Source: Burkholderiaceae bacterium
Lineage (GTDB): Bacteria; Pseudomonadota; Gammaproteobacteria; Burkholderiales; Burkholderiaceae_E
DNA: 64,000 bases
Direction of reading: 5' to 3'
Assembly (NCBI GenBank): GCA_024235875.1
Contig: JACKLP010000002.1
Coordinates: 372,001 to 436,000 of the forward strand
In this document: piece after piece, positions 1-8,588 of the stretch
Position numbering within the stretch: the first letter of the stretch is position 1
Layout of the letters: each line of letters begins with the position of its first letter
Position numbers and translations under genes: made by a program
Notes under the pieces: generated by a model
The model's database searches: none
What the model saw: the letters and a program-made list of their open reading frames with translations, nothing else
Told to the model about the DNA's origin: nothing

Positions 1-261
1 TTGCCGAGTGACGCGCAACGAGACGAGATGGGGCGCCTGATCATGGAGGAACTCGTGCAGGGCATCTTCCGGCCGGCCACGATCGCCTATTTCCAGGACG
101 TGATCCGCGGCCTGCGCACGCGCGGCTGCGATGCCGTCGTCCTGGGCTGCACGGAGATCCCGTTGATCATCGACGACCGGAACGCCGAGCTGCCTACGCT
201 GGACTCGACGCGCCTGCTGGCGCGCGCGGCGCTGCACAAGGCCGTGGCGGCCCGGCCATGA
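1..261 (+). CDS. Aspartate/glutamate racemase family protein, C-terminal part
   Basis: The frame is open at the left edge, so the gene starts outside the window; the TTG at base 1 is only the first codon visible. The 86 visible residues end an Asp/Glu racemase-type fold: VVLGCTEIPL carries the second catalytic cysteine of the family, followed by PTLDSTRLLARAAL, the usual terminal helix. Such enzymes interconvert D- and L-amino acids or related carboxylates without a cofactor through two cysteines; the first cysteine would lie upstream. Substrate cannot be judged from this fragment. A second, unrelated-length member of the superfamily lies at 32227-32943. Confidence 0.85.
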   Translation: MPSDAQRDEMGRLIMEELVQGIFRPATIAYFQDVIRGLRTRGCDAVVLGCTEIPLIIDDRNAELPTLDSTRLLARAALHKAVAARP

Positions 262-331
262 AAACCGAAAGGCTGCGTCGGCCCACGGTGGCTGCCCGAT
301 CATCGTCGATGCCGGACATCGGAGAATCCAC

Positions 332-631
332 GTGCCCAAAGTGATCCTGAGCGGCTACATCGAAGTCCCCGACGCCGATCTCGAGGCCGTGCTGGCCGAG
401 TTGCCCCGGCATATCGACCTGACCCGCCAGGAACCGGGCTGCCTGGTCTTCGAGGTCAGTCGTCACGAAGCGAACGGCAACCGCTTCGATGTCTACGAGG
501 CGTTCGAGGACAACGGGGCCTTCGAAGCGCACCAGGTACGAATGCGCAACAGCCCCTGGGCGTCAGTCACGGCCAACGCCCAACGGCACTATCAGGTGAC
601 CCACGGCGATACGCAGGAGCCCCGAACATGA
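332..631 (+). CDS. Antibiotic biosynthesis monooxygenase (ABM) domain protein
   Basis: A 99-residue protein with the single dimeric ferredoxin-like ABM fold: VPDADLEAVLAELPRHIDLT, then EPGCLVFEVSRH and the FDVYEAFEDNGAFEAHQ stretch that is typical of YgiN-like quinol monooxygenases and of ABM proteins of unknown substrate. GTG at 332 is chosen because GGAGAA lies ten bases upstream. The stop overlaps the ATG of the next gene (ATGA), so the two are translationally coupled. The family includes cofactor-free oxygenases and simple stress proteins, so the reaction is open. Confidence 0.8.
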   Translation: MPKVILSGYIEVPDADLEAVLAELPRHIDLTRQEPGCLVFEVSRHEANGNRFDVYEAFEDNGAFEAHQVRMRNSPWASVTANAQRHYQVTHGDTQEPRT

Positions 632-1293
632 CGAAAGTTCGAATCGAGGGCTTCACCCTCTCGCTCGACGGCTACGGTGCGGGGCCGGACCAGAGCCTCG
701 AGCACCCGCTTGGCGTCGGCGGGAACGCGTTGCATCGATGGTTCCTGCCTACTCGCACCTTCCAGCAGGCTCATGGTGGCGGCGAGGGCACCACCGGCAT
801 CGACGACGATTTCGCGGCCCGGGGGTTCCAGAACATCGGTGCCTGGATTCTTGGCAGGAACATGTTCGGCCCCATTCGCGGACCTTGGCCCGACCAGGAC
901 TGGAAGGGCTGGTGGGGCGAGAACCCGCCGTATCACGTACCGGTCTTCGTGCTGACGCACCACGCGCGCCCGACCTTCGAGATGGAGGGCGGCACTAGCT
1001 TTCACTTCGTCACCGGTGGTATCCAAGAGGCGCTCGAGCGTGCGCGCGATGCAGCGCATGGCAGGGACGTGCGCATCGGCGGCGGGCCCGACACGATTCG
1101 TCAGTACCTGCGAGCCGGTCTCGTCGATGAAATGCACCTGGCCATTTCTCCGGTGCTGCTGGGGCGCGGAGAGCGCCTGTTCGAGAACGTCGACATGCGG
1201 GCGCTGGGATACGAATGTGTCCAGCATGTGCCCACGGCGTTGGCCGCGCATGTCGTGCTCCGGCGCGGCCAGAACGGAAACCCAACGGAGTAG
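628..1293 (+). CDS. Dihydrofolate reductase / RibD C-terminal family protein
   Basis: A 221-residue protein of the RibD C-terminal/DHFR-like family. Visible family marks are the opening FTLSLDGYGAGPDQS, GAWILGRNMFG in the middle, PVFVLTHHARP, and the C-terminal GGPDTIRQYLRAGLVDEMHL with SPVLLGRGERLFE. Family members bind NADPH and reduce diverse substrates; most standalone copies have no known substrate. The gene starts in an ATGA overlap with the ABM gene. The start is followed without a gap by the hypothetical membrane gene at 1299. Confidence 0.85.
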   Translation: MTKVRIEGFTLSLDGYGAGPDQSLEHPLGVGGNALHRWFLPTRTFQQAHGGGEGTTGIDDDFAARGFQNIGAWILGRNMFGPIRGPWPDQDWKGWWGENPPYHVPVFVLTHHARPTFEMEGGTSFHFVTGGIQEALERARDAAHGRDVRIGGGPDTIRQYLRAGLVDEMHLAISPVLLGRGERLFENVDMRALGYECVQHVPTALAAHVVLRRGQNGNPTE

Positions 1294-1298
1294 TCGCC

Positions 1299-1790
1299 AT
1301 GACGCTGTCCGTGCTCGCGAATATCGCCGACCTCCTGGCCGCCGCGGGCGTCATCGGGTCGCTGGTCTTTGTGGCGTTCGAGATCCGCAAGTCGTCGGAG
1401 CAGGCAAGGCTGTCAAATTGGACTGCGGTCCTGTCATCGCTGCGCGAGCACAAGCGACGCACCGACGACCCCTATGTCGCCGACCTGATCGTTCGGGGGC
1501 GAGCCGACTTCGAAAGCCTGTCCGAGGCCGAGAAACTGAGCTTCGGATACTGGATGGAGGAGATGGTGCTGTGCTTCGACGGGATGATTCTTCACCAGAA
1601 CTCGATGGCCGTCGGGCCGCAGGAAACCCGTCGCGCCGCGGTCGGTGCGTTCGCCATGCATTTTGCCTTTCCGGGCTGCCTTGCCTGGTATCGATGGTCC
1701 GGCATTGGTGATCGATGGCCGCCCAAGCTGGTGGCCGCGATCGAAGAAGGCATCCGCCGCGCCAAGGACAATGCGGCGGCCGAAACGTGA
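1299..1790 (+). CDS. Small membrane protein of unknown function
   Basis: A 163-residue protein. The ATG at 1299 lies six bases after the stop of the reductase gene and is preceded by CGGAG. Residues 4-25 form one hydrophobic helix (VLANIADLLAAAGVIGSLVFVAF) followed by positive residues EIRKSSEQAR, so the protein is probably anchored with most of the chain in the cytoplasm. The rest is helical and contains several aromatic residues (FGYWMEEMVLCFDGM). It resembles widespread DUF-type proteins with an N-terminal helix, but I do not recognise a family with confidence. Confidence 0.6.
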   Translation: MTLSVLANIADLLAAAGVIGSLVFVAFEIRKSSEQARLSNWTAVLSSLREHKRRTDDPYVADLIVRGRADFESLSEAEKLSFGYWMEEMVLCFDGMILHQNSMAVGPQETRRAAVGAFAMHFAFPGCLAWYRWSGIGDRWPPKLVAAIEEGIRRAKDNAAAET

Positions 1791-1853
1791 TCCGGAATCA
1801 GGCCCCCATGAGACTTCGTGCGCTGGCCATCCCTGCTTGAAGCCCGACCCGAC

Positions 1854-2324
1854 ATGGACATCGACAAGACCCGGAAAGCCATTCAGGGCGCGATGACGAT
1901 TTGCTTTCTCGCCTATGCGCTCGTCTTGTGGTTCATCTACCCGGTGGAAGAGCATGTCAGGCCGGGCGTGCAAGTCGGCCCGATGGTGCTCGGGATCGGC
2001 CTGCTCGCTTCGCACTGGATCGCCAGGTCGGAGCAGCTGTCGTTCAAGGAGACCTTCTGGTCGCTCGGATTGCCGATCGGCATCGGCTTGTTCTTCCTGG
2101 TGCAACTCGTGAACTTCTCTTACAGCAATCCCTACCGCGGCCCGGTCACGGTCTTGTCGACCAAGCCGGTGGTTGGCGGGCAATACTGGGAAGTGCGGCT
2201 TGGCACGAACGGCCGAAAGCTGCGTCTCAACGTCTACTTCGATGAAGCCTCGGGCGGGGCGCCGGCAGACATCGCGCTTCACCGGGGGGCGCTCGGCTAC
2301 TATTTCGGCTCCTGGTCGCGCTAG
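1854..2324 (+). CDS. Membrane protein of unknown function
   Basis: A 156-residue protein starting at MDIDKTRKAIQGAM. Three hydrophobic segments are visible (about residues 13-30, 41-55 and 66-85), followed by a short polar C-terminal domain of about 70 residues ending GALGYYFGSWSR. The upstream in-frame ATG at 1818 would add twelve residues without hydrophobic or conserved character, so the later start is preferred, though no strong ribosome site marks either. No family recognised. Confidence 0.5.
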   Translation: MDIDKTRKAIQGAMTICFLAYALVLWFIYPVEEHVRPGVQVGPMVLGIGLLASHWIARSEQLSFKETFWSLGLPIGIGLFFLVQLVNFSYSNPYRGPVTVLSTKPVVGGQYWEVRLGTNGRKLRLNVYFDEASGGAPADIALHRGALGYYFGSWSR

Positions 2325-2383
2325 CCCAGCAGCGCTGCTGGCGCGCTGGCGAATATCCCATTGGGATCGAGATTGAGTCATTC

Positions 2384-2614
2384 ATGCGAACGGAACTCTG
2401 GATCCTCGCCGCGGCTGCCGTGCTCGGCCTCGTCCACCTGACGGACGCCCATGGCGCGCTGAGCCACTGGGGCGCGATCCTCTACCTGGCGGGAAGAATC
2501 CTGTTCCTGCCCCTTTATGCCTGGGGCGTTCCCTGGCTGCGGACCCGGTCGTGGAATCTCGCCACCCTGGGCTTGGTGCTGGTCGGCGTGCAATTCGTGC
2601 TGGGCAACACGTGA
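2384..2614 (+). CDS. MAPEG-family protein with an apparent internal deletion
   Basis: A 76-residue protein. Residues 1-19 (MRTELWILAAAAVLGLVHL) match the first helix of bacterial MAPEG proteins, and residues 23-76 (from HGALSHWGAILYLAGR through PLYAWGVPWLRTRSW) match the last two helices. The intervening block present in ordinary members of about 130 residues, with the loop after helix 1 and the RAxxNFxETFPLF motif, is missing. The two retained parts are joined in frame at TDA. The protein should keep the fold's helices 1, 3 and 4 but lack the glutathione-site motif of helix 2, so it is either a remnant or a cut-down membrane protein. Confidence 0.65.
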   Translation: MRTELWILAAAAVLGLVHLTDAHGALSHWGAILYLAGRILFLPLYAWGVPWLRTRSWNLATLGLVLVGVQFVLGNT

Positions 2615-2634
2615 CGCATCGGGCGGCCGAGAGC

Positions 2635-3264
2635 ATGGGCCCGGATTCGCGTCGTGGCGTCGACGCGGATGGCGACGATGCCACGGCCACGCGGCCAGCG
2701 CGCCTTGTCGCGGTCCAGAGCGCGGCTCAGCGTGCGGCTGCCGAAGCGCTGATCCGCGAGTACCTGCGCTGGATCGCCGCGATCGCGCACGCGCACTACG
2801 GACTGGCGTTCGACACCGATGCCATGGTCCGCTCCGACCTCGACGACCATGGCAAGTTCTACCCGCCCAGCGGGCGTTTCTATCTTGTCGAGCAGGCCGG
2901 TGCCTACATCGGGGTCGGGTGCCTCAAGCAACTCGGCGAAGGCCTGGGCGAGGTGCAGCGAATGTATGTGCAGCCACAGGTCCGGGGCGTCGGCGCTGGA
3001 CGCCTGCTGATCCAGCGCCTGCTGGCCGATGCGCGCGAGATCGGCTACCACACGGTACGACTGGAGAGCCTGCGCGCGTTGAGAGTCGCGCACCGACTCT
3101 ACCGTTCCGTCGGATTCGTGGAGATCGAGCCCTACCGCGCGAACAGCATGGACGCCTACCAGTCCGACTCGGCGCGCGACCGGTATCGCCGCAGCGCGGT
3201 CTTCATGGAAGCGTGCTTCGGCGAAGATGCCGGCGCCATAGTGCGTGCGCCGCGATCCGGGTAG
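2635..3264 (+). CDS. GNAT family N-acetyltransferase
   Basis: A 209-residue acetyltransferase of the GNAT fold. The core motif A is clear: VQRMYVQPQVRGVGAGRLL, where QPQVRGVGAG is the acetyl-CoA pyrophosphate loop (Q/RxxGxG/A). Motif B follows as LRVAHRLYRSVGFVEI. The substrate is not evident. ATG at 2635 is used; a GTG at 2611 in an overlap with the previous stop is an equally open alternative and would imply translational coupling. The segment before the GNAT core is rich in Ala and Arg. Confidence 0.85.
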   Translation: MGPDSRRGVDADGDDATATRPARLVAVQSAAQRAAAEALIREYLRWIAAIAHAHYGLAFDTDAMVRSDLDDHGKFYPPSGRFYLVEQAGAYIGVGCLKQLGEGLGEVQRMYVQPQVRGVGAGRLLIQRLLADAREIGYHTVRLESLRALRVAHRLYRSVGFVEIEPYRANSMDAYQSDSARDRYRRSAVFMEACFGEDAGAIVRAPRSG

Positions 3265-3287
3265 CCGACTTGTCCACCGAATCCCTC

Positions 3288-4157
3288 ATGGCCTCCGTGC
3301 TGGCCGCGCTCGGCGCGCTGTGCTTTGGGCTGGCGCTGATCACGGGCCGGCTGGGGCTGCGACACCTCGATGCCCGCTCGGGCGCGCTGGTCAGTATCCC
3401 GAGTGCCGCGATGCTGTTGTCGATGGCGTCGCCGTTCGCGTTGCGCACCGATGGCTTCGATGGTCGCGCGGTATGGATCTTCATGGCGGTGGGACTCTTC
3501 TTTCCGGCGCTCGTCACCTTGTTGACCTTTCGCTCCAACGAGTTGTTGGGCCCGACGCTGACCAGTGCGGTGTCCGGCACTGCGCCGTTGTTCGCGATCG
3601 GGATCGCCGGCCTCGTGCTGGGCGAGCGCCTGCCCCCCGGCGCGGCGCTTTGCGCGGTCGGCGTGGTCGTGGGCATCGCGCTGCTGTGCCTGGAGCGCGG
3701 CGGCGGGTCGGCGATGCGACCGGGATGGCGCCTGCTGTGGCCGCTCGCGGGCGCCCTGGTGCGCGGGCTCGCGCAGGCGGGTGCCAAGGCGGGCCTGCTC
3801 GTGTGGGCGAACCCCTTCGCGGCCATCCTGATCGGCTACCTGGTTTCCAGTGCCACGGTCCTTGGAACCGATCGCCTGCGGCCGCCGGCCAGCCGGCGCT
3901 TCACGCGCGCCGGCCTTGCCTGGTTCGCGCTGACCGGCCTGATCAACGGCACGGCGGTGCTGTCGATGTACATGGCGCTCGCACGGGCGCCGGTCTGGCA
4001 GGTCGCACCGATCGTGGCCGCCTACCCGCTGGTGACGGTGGTGCTTGGCGCGCTGATCCTGAAGGACGAGAAACCCTCGCGCTTCCGGGTCGCGGGGGCC
4101 TCGATCGTGGTGGCCTCGATCGTCTATCTGGTCGGCGCACCGCCTGGGCGGCTCTAG
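3288..4157 (+). CDS. EamA/DMT superfamily transporter
   Basis: A 289-residue integral membrane protein with ten predicted helices arranged as two EamA repeats. Repeat 1 ends in SGTAPLFAIGIAGLVLGERLPPGAALCAVGVVVGIALL and repeat 2 ends in APIVAAYPLVTVVLGALILKDEKPSRFRVAGASIVVASIVYLVG; both contain the (L/I)xxE(R/K) element before the last helix of the repeat that is typical of drug/metabolite exporters. Substrate unknown. ATG at 3288 is chosen; a TTG at 3270 is also in frame, and no clear ribosome site separates them. Confidence 0.85.
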   Translation: MASVLAALGALCFGLALITGRLGLRHLDARSGALVSIPSAAMLLSMASPFALRTDGFDGRAVWIFMAVGLFFPALVTLLTFRSNELLGPTLTSAVSGTAPLFAIGIAGLVLGERLPPGAALCAVGVVVGIALLCLERGGGSAMRPGWRLLWPLAGALVRGLAQAGAKAGLLVWANPFAAILIGYLVSSATVLGTDRLRPPASRRFTRAGLAWFALTGLINGTAVLSMYMALARAPVWQVAPIVAAYPLVTVVLGALILKDEKPSRFRVAGASIVVASIVYLVGAPPGRL

Positions 4158-4218
4158 CGGTTCGCGCCCGAGTCGTGGCCTCGGCGGGCAAGACGAGCCG
4201 TTGGCGGGGCCGTGCGCG

Positions 4219-5514
4219 TCAGACGCGCGGTGTCGGGTCGACCGCCCGGGTGCTGTCTTGCATCACGATCTGCACATTGCCCAGCGCGCGCTCGGCAAAG
4301 CCGCCCTCGCAGTAGGCAAGATAGAAGTGCCACATCCGTACCAGGCTGTCGGGGTAGCCGGCCGCGCGGACATCGTCGAGTCGATCGAAGAGATTGCGAC
4401 GCCAGGCCGCCAGCGTCGTCGCATAGTGCGGGCCGATGTCCTCGACGTCGACGATGCGAAGCGAAGAGGCCTGGGCCACCGACTGCGAGATCGCACCCAT
4501 CGACGGAATGCAGCAGCCGGGGAAGATGTGGCGCTTGATGAAGTCGACCGAGTCGCGTGCCGCCGCGTAGCGTCGGTCGTCGATCGTGATCGACTGCAAC
4601 AGCAGGGTGCCGCCGGGCTCGAGCAGCTCGCCGCAGCGCGCGAAGAAGGTGTCGAAGTACTGGTGTCCGACCGCTTCGATCATCTCGACCGAGACGAGCT
4701 TGTCATAGCGCCCGCTCAGGTCGCGATAGTCGTCGGTCAGCAAGGTGATCCGGTCCTCGAGCCCGGCCGCGACAATGCGCTCGCGCGCCAGCGCATGTTG
4801 CTCGCGCGAGATCGTCGTGGTCGTGACCCGGCAGCCGAAGTGGGTGGCGGCGTGGATCGCCAGTGCGCCCCAGCCGGTGCCGATCTCGAGCAGGTGGTCA
4901 TCGGGACGAAGGTCGAGCTTGCGGCAGATTCGATCGAGCTTCGCGCGCTGCGCGGCCTCGAGCGACATGCCCTCGCGCTCGAACACCGCGCAGGAATACA
5001 TCATCGTGGGGTCGAGGAACATCGCGAAGAAGTCGTTGCCGATGTCGTAGTGCGCGGCGATGTTGCGACGCGAGCCGGTGCGCGAGTTTCGCGACAGCGC
5101 ATGCAGCAGCCGCCGCGCGGGCTCGGCCAGTCGCGACAGTCCGGCGTCGAGCCCATCGAGGACGTCGCGATTCACCAGCAGGATCCGCACCAGCGCCGTG
5201 AGGTCGTCGCAGGTCCAGTCGTGGGCCATGAACGACTCGCCGGTACCGACCGATCCGCCGAATGCCGCCTCGGTGTAGAAGCGCGCATCGCGCACCGTGA
5301 GCGTGCAACGCAACGGGCATCGCGACGTGACCTGGCCGTAGGTGTGTACGTCCTGTCCGTGGACGATGGTCAGCGCACCATGCTCGATCCGAGCCAGCCG
5401 CGCGTGCAGCGCGCGCCGCGCAAAGCGGGTGAGTCCTCCTTCGAGCCGGCCGGCGCTTGCCTGCTTCGGTTCGATCAGGCGGGCGCGGTCGGCCAGGGTC
5501 AGGGTGTCTTTCAT
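4219..5514 (-). CDS. cfa: Cyclopropane-fatty-acyl-phospholipid synthase family methyltransferase
   Basis: A 431-residue protein of the CFA synthase family, which transfers a methylene from SAM across the cis double bond of membrane phospholipid acyl chains. Visible: N-terminal lipid-binding region, then HYDIGNDFF, the MYSCAVFERE motif that holds the conserved cysteine, the SAM loop LLEIGTGWGALAIHAA, and VEMIEAVGHQYF with the conserved glutamate. The start overlaps the stop of the DUF1365 gene (ATGA at 5511-5514); it is the last gene of the seven-gene operon starting at 10961. A longer reading frame upstream exists but has no ribosome site. The full set of active-site elements suggests a true CFA synthase. 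Confidence 0.9.
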   Translation of the reverse strand: MKDTLTLADRARLIEPKQASAGRLEGGLTRFARRALHARLARIEHGALTIVHGQDVHTYGQVTSRCPLRCTLTVRDARFYTEAAFGGSVGTGESFMAHDWTCDDLTALVRILLVNRDVLDGLDAGLSRLAEPARRLLHALSRNSRTGSRRNIAAHYDIGNDFFAMFLDPTMMYSCAVFEREGMSLEAAQRAKLDRICRKLDLRPDDHLLEIGTGWGALAIHAATHFGCRVTTTTISREQHALARERIVAAGLEDRITLLTDDYRDLSGRYDKLVSVEMIEAVGHQYFDTFFARCGELLEPGGTLLLQSITIDDRRYAAARDSVDFIKRHIFPGCCIPSMGAISQSVAQASSLRIVDVEDIGPHYATTLAAWRRNLFDRLDDVRAAGYPDSLVRMWHFYLAYCEGGFAERALGNVQIVMQDSTRAVDPTPRV

Positions 5515-6383
5515 TGCGGATCCTTCGGGTGGGGGCTCGCCAGCGCCGCGCGGGTCTGGTCGGCGGGCGCCGGGCGCTTGCGTGGATGATCGTGGACCGG
5601 GACCTTGCGCAGCCACAGCCGCAGGGCCTCCCAGTGGATGGCTGCGATGACCTTGGCGGTCATCCAGGGGAAGCGCGCCAGCGTGGTGGCCAGCGTCGTG
5701 GTGCGGATGGGAACGCGACGCAAGGCCAGCGTCGCACTGAATACCGGGGCCTTTCGTGCCGCGGGCGCGTCATCGCGCCCGCCGGGGCCTTCTGGCGCTT
5801 CGGCACCGGGTGCGCGAGCAAGTGGACGCAGGGCCATGTGGACGGCGAGCCGCGTACCTGGTGCGCTGAAGCGCCAGTCGTAGCTCAACGCCATCGGATT
5901 GAAGGGCGAGACGTGCATCGCCTTGATCGAACGGGCGCGCAGGCCTGCGCTCGGCGTGCCGGGCGGGCGCAGCACATAGCAGTGCCGCTCGCCCCACGGG
6001 GTGTTGTTGACTTCGGCGACCACCGCCTCGAGTGCCTCGCCGTCGGGCGTGAAGCAGTAGTAGAAGCTCACCGGATTGAAGACGTAGCCGAAGTAGCGCA
6101 GGTGGGTGAGCAAGCGGATCGGGCCGCGTGGCCGCCACCCGGTCTGCTCGGCCACCAGCGATCGCACGGCCTCGTCGAGCGGCACGGCCGGGTCGCCGAG
6201 ATGGTCCGCTCGCACGAAGCGGGCCAGCGCGCGTCGCGAGGTGGACCAGAGCCAGCGCCCGGCAAAGACCGCGTCGAGCTCGGCCAGGTCGAGGTAGACC
6301 ATGAACAGGCGGTAGCGAAACGCGTGTTCGCGCGGCGCCCGTCGACGATGCTCGAGGCTACCGATGTAGATCGCGCTGTCCAT
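5511..6383 (-). CDS. DUF1365 family protein
   Basis: A 290-residue member of DUF1365, recognised by the opening SAIYIGSLEHRRRAPREHAFRYRLFMVYLDL, LTHLRYFGYVFNPVSFYYCF, and EVNNTPWGERHCYVL. The family is linked genetically to cyclopropane synthase genes in many proteobacteria and to sigma-E/ChrR singlet-oxygen regulons; its biochemical role is not established. Here it sits between the flavoprotein gene (26-base overlap) and the CFA gene (ATGA overlap), consistent with a shared role in altering acyl chains. Confidence 0.9.
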   Translation of the reverse strand: MDSAIYIGSLEHRRRAPREHAFRYRLFMVYLDLAELDAVFAGRWLWSTSRRALARFVRADHLGDPAVPLDEAVRSLVAEQTGWRPRGPIRLLTHLRYFGYVFNPVSFYYCFTPDGEALEAVVAEVNNTPWGERHCYVLRPPGTPSAGLRARSIKAMHVSPFNPMALSYDWRFSAPGTRLAVHMALRPLARAPGAEAPEGPGGRDDAPAARKAPVFSATLALRRVPIRTTTLATTLARFPWMTAKVIAAIHWEALRLWLRKVPVHDHPRKRPAPADQTRAALASPHPKDPQ

Positions 6384-7638
6384 CGCGCGTCTCCTCGAAG
6401 CGCTCCAGCGCGTTCAGCGCGCTGACCACGCCGTCCTCGTGGAAGCCATAGCGCCAGTAGGCGCCGCAGTAGTGGGTGCGCCGCACGCCGCTGATCTCGG
6501 CGTGGCGGGCCTGCGCGGCGACGCCCGCGGGAGTGAACAGCGGGTGACTGTAGCTGATGGTCCGCAGGATCCGGCGCGGATCGATCCGCTCGGTGGCATT
6601 CAGGGTCACGCAGAAGGTGTGCGCGGATTGCAGGCCTTGCAGGATGTTCATGTTGTAGGTGAGCGCGACCGCCCGCGACGCTGGCGACATCACGTGATAG
6701 TTCCAGGCCGCCCAGGCCCGGCGCCGGCGCGGTAGCAGCGAGGTGTCGGTGTGCAGCACTGCTTCGTTGGGCTGGAACGGGATCGCGCCGAGGATCGAGC
6801 GTTCCTCGGGCGACGGGTCCACCAGCAGCGCCAGCGCCTGGTCGGCGTGGCAGGCCATGAACACGTGGTCGAAGCGCTCGGTCGGGTGGCCCTGCGCGGT
6901 GACGAGCACGCCATCGGGCAGGCGTTGCACGCGCATCACCGGCGTCTGCAGCCGAATGCGATCCCGCCAGCGCGCGCTGAGCCGCTCGACATAACAGGCC
7001 GAGCCGCCACGGATCACCCGCCATTGTGGCCGGTCGTCGACGGTGAGCATGCCGTGGTTGAACAGGAAGCGCACGAAGAAGCGCGCCGGGAATCCGAGCA
7101 TCCGGGCCGGGTCGGTGGACCAGATCGATGCGCCCATCGGGACCAGGTAGTCGTCGACGAAGCGCCCGCCAAAGCCGTTGGCGGCGAGGAACTCGCCCAG
7201 GGGGGTCTCGGCGCTGTCACGCTCGAGCAATCTCGGTGCCTCACGGTGGAAGCGCAGGATCTCCCGCAGCATCCAGTGGAAGCCGGGTCGAAGCAGGTTG
7301 CGGCGCTGGACGAACAGGCCACCCAGCGTGCTGCCGTTGTACTCGAGTGCGCGCGCGTCGTTGCGCACCGAGAAGCTCATCGTGCTCGGCTTCGAGAGCA
7401 CGTCGAGTTCGTCGAGCAGCGCCATGAAATTCGGATAGGTCCGGTCGTTGAACACGATGAACCCGGTGTCGATCGCGTGTTCCTCGCCTTCATGGACGAT
7501 GGCATGGGTGTGCGTGTGGCCACCGACGTGCGAGCCGGCTTCGAAGACCGAGATGTCGTGGCCGGCGGCATGCAGTCGGTGCGCGACCGTGTTGCCGGCG
7601 ATGCCGGTCCCGACGACGGCGATGCGCAGCGGCTTCAT
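6358..7638 (-). CDS. FAD-dependent oxidoreductase (amine oxidase-like flavoprotein)
   Basis: A 426-residue flavoprotein. The N-terminus MKPLRIAVVGTGIAGNTVAHRL is a dinucleotide-binding fold (GxGxxG), followed by VFEAGSHVGGHTHT, the RxGG-like second FAD motif, and IDTGFIVFNDRTYPNF. The C-terminus has CGAYWRYGFHEDGVVSAL, the FAD-closing motif. This subgroup (sometimes called NAD/FAD-binding protein, or COG2907) is almost always encoded next to DUF1365 and CFA genes, and is proposed to act on acyl chains of lipids. The ATG at 7638 overlaps the stop of the desaturase gene (ATGA). Confidence 0.85.
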   Translation of the reverse strand: MKPLRIAVVGTGIAGNTVAHRLHAAGHDISVFEAGSHVGGHTHTHAIVHEGEEHAIDTGFIVFNDRTYPNFMALLDELDVLSKPSTMSFSVRNDARALEYNGSTLGGLFVQRRNLLRPGFHWMLREILRFHREAPRLLERDSAETPLGEFLAANGFGGRFVDDYLVPMGASIWSTDPARMLGFPARFFVRFLFNHGMLTVDDRPQWRVIRGGSACYVERLSARWRDRIRLQTPVMRVQRLPDGVLVTAQGHPTERFDHVFMACHADQALALLVDPSPEERSILGAIPFQPNEAVLHTDTSLLPRRRRAWAAWNYHVMSPASRAVALTYNMNILQGLQSAHTFCVTLNATERIDPRRILRTISYSHPLFTPAGVAAQARHAEISGVRRTHYCGAYWRYGFHEDGVVSALNALERFEETRDGQRDLHR

Positions 7639-8588
7639 GGTCGGGTCGCCTCGGCCGAGGCCGTGCGCGCGCGCACCGACTCGGGCACGCCCCGAAGCTC
7701 GCGGATGATGCCCAGCGCCGCCAGCGCCTTCAGGCCATACCAGCTCAGGTCGATCTCCCACCAGTAGAAGCCCTGGCGTGCCGATGCTGGATAGTGATGA
7801 TGGTTGTTGTGCCAGCCCTCGCCGAAGGTGAGAAGGGCGAGCCAGGCGTTGTTGCGCGAGGCATCACGGGTGGCATAGCGACGCCGTCCGTAGCGATGCG
7901 CCAGCGAGTTGATGCTGAAGGTCGCGTGGTAGAGCGCGACGGTCGACACGCAGAATCCCCAGACCACCAGTTGCGCGCCACTGGTCTGCAGTCCGGGCGC
8001 GTGGGTGGCTGCCCAGTCCCCGGCCAGCCACAGCAGGCCCACCAGCACCAGCGGGACCAAGGCATCCCATCGATCCAGGAAGCGCAACTCGGGGTAGCGG
8101 GCCAGCGAGCGCACCAGTTCGCGCCGGGTGGCGAAGTTCTCGCGTGCCATGAACCAGCCGAGATGGCTCCACGCGAAACCGTGGCGAAGCGCCGAATGAC
8201 TGTCCTCGGGCTCGTCGGAATGGACATGATGGTGCCGGTGATGCGATGCCCACCACAGCGGGCCGCGTTGGGCGGCCGATGCGCCCATCACCGCGAACAG
8301 GAATTGCGCGATCCGCCCGGTGCGAAACGCGTTGTGCGAGAAATAGCGGTGGTAGAACGCGGTGATCGCGAACATCCGGATCGCGTAGAGCGCGAGCGCC
8401 ACCGTCACCGCCGTGATGCTGGTGCCGACCCAGGGCACCAGCAGGCAGCCCGCGTGGATCGCAACGAAGGGCACCACACGCATCGGGTCGATGCGCCGGT
8501 CTGGCGTATCGATCGGTGCCTGCGCGTGCGAGTCGAACCAGGCGGCAAGACTGTGCGAGAGGCGCCCGGCTGGCGATCGGGTGCTCAT
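7635..8588 (-). CDS. Membrane fatty-acid desaturase
   Basis: A 317-residue acyl-CoA/acyl-lipid desaturase. The three histidine boxes that hold the di-iron centre are all present: HRYFSH (first), HHRHHHVHSD (second) and HNNHHHYP (third, with GEGWHN ahead of it). Hydrophobic segments lie before box 1 and between boxes 2 and 3. The type introduces a cis double bond (usually delta-9) using O2 and an electron donor. Being translationally coupled (ATGA) with DUF1295 and flavoprotein genes in an operon that ends in CFA synthase, it could supply the double bonds that the two methyltransferases modify, or act on an already methylated chain. Confidence 0.9.
   Translation of the reverse strand: MSTRSPAGRLSHSLAAWFDSHAQAPIDTPDRRIDPMRVVPFVAIHAGCLLVPWVGTSITAVTVALALYAIRMFAITAFYHRYFSHNAFRTGRIAQFLFAVMGASAAQRGPLWWASHHRHHHVHSDEPEDSHSALRHGFAWSHLGWFMARENFATRRELVRSLARYPELRFLDRWDALVPLVLVGLLWLAGDWAATHAPGLQTSGAQLVVWGFCVSTVALYHATFSINSLAHRYGRRRYATRDASRNNAWLALLTFGEGWHNNHHHYPASARQGFYWWEIDLSWYGLKALAALGIIRELRGVPESVRARTASAEATRP

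Noticed and set aside
342..369. TGATCC at 342 as a further ECF-sigma promoter
   Set aside because: It lies inside the ABM gene and no CGTA follows at 16 bases. Other TGATCC copies in coding regions fail on the same ground.
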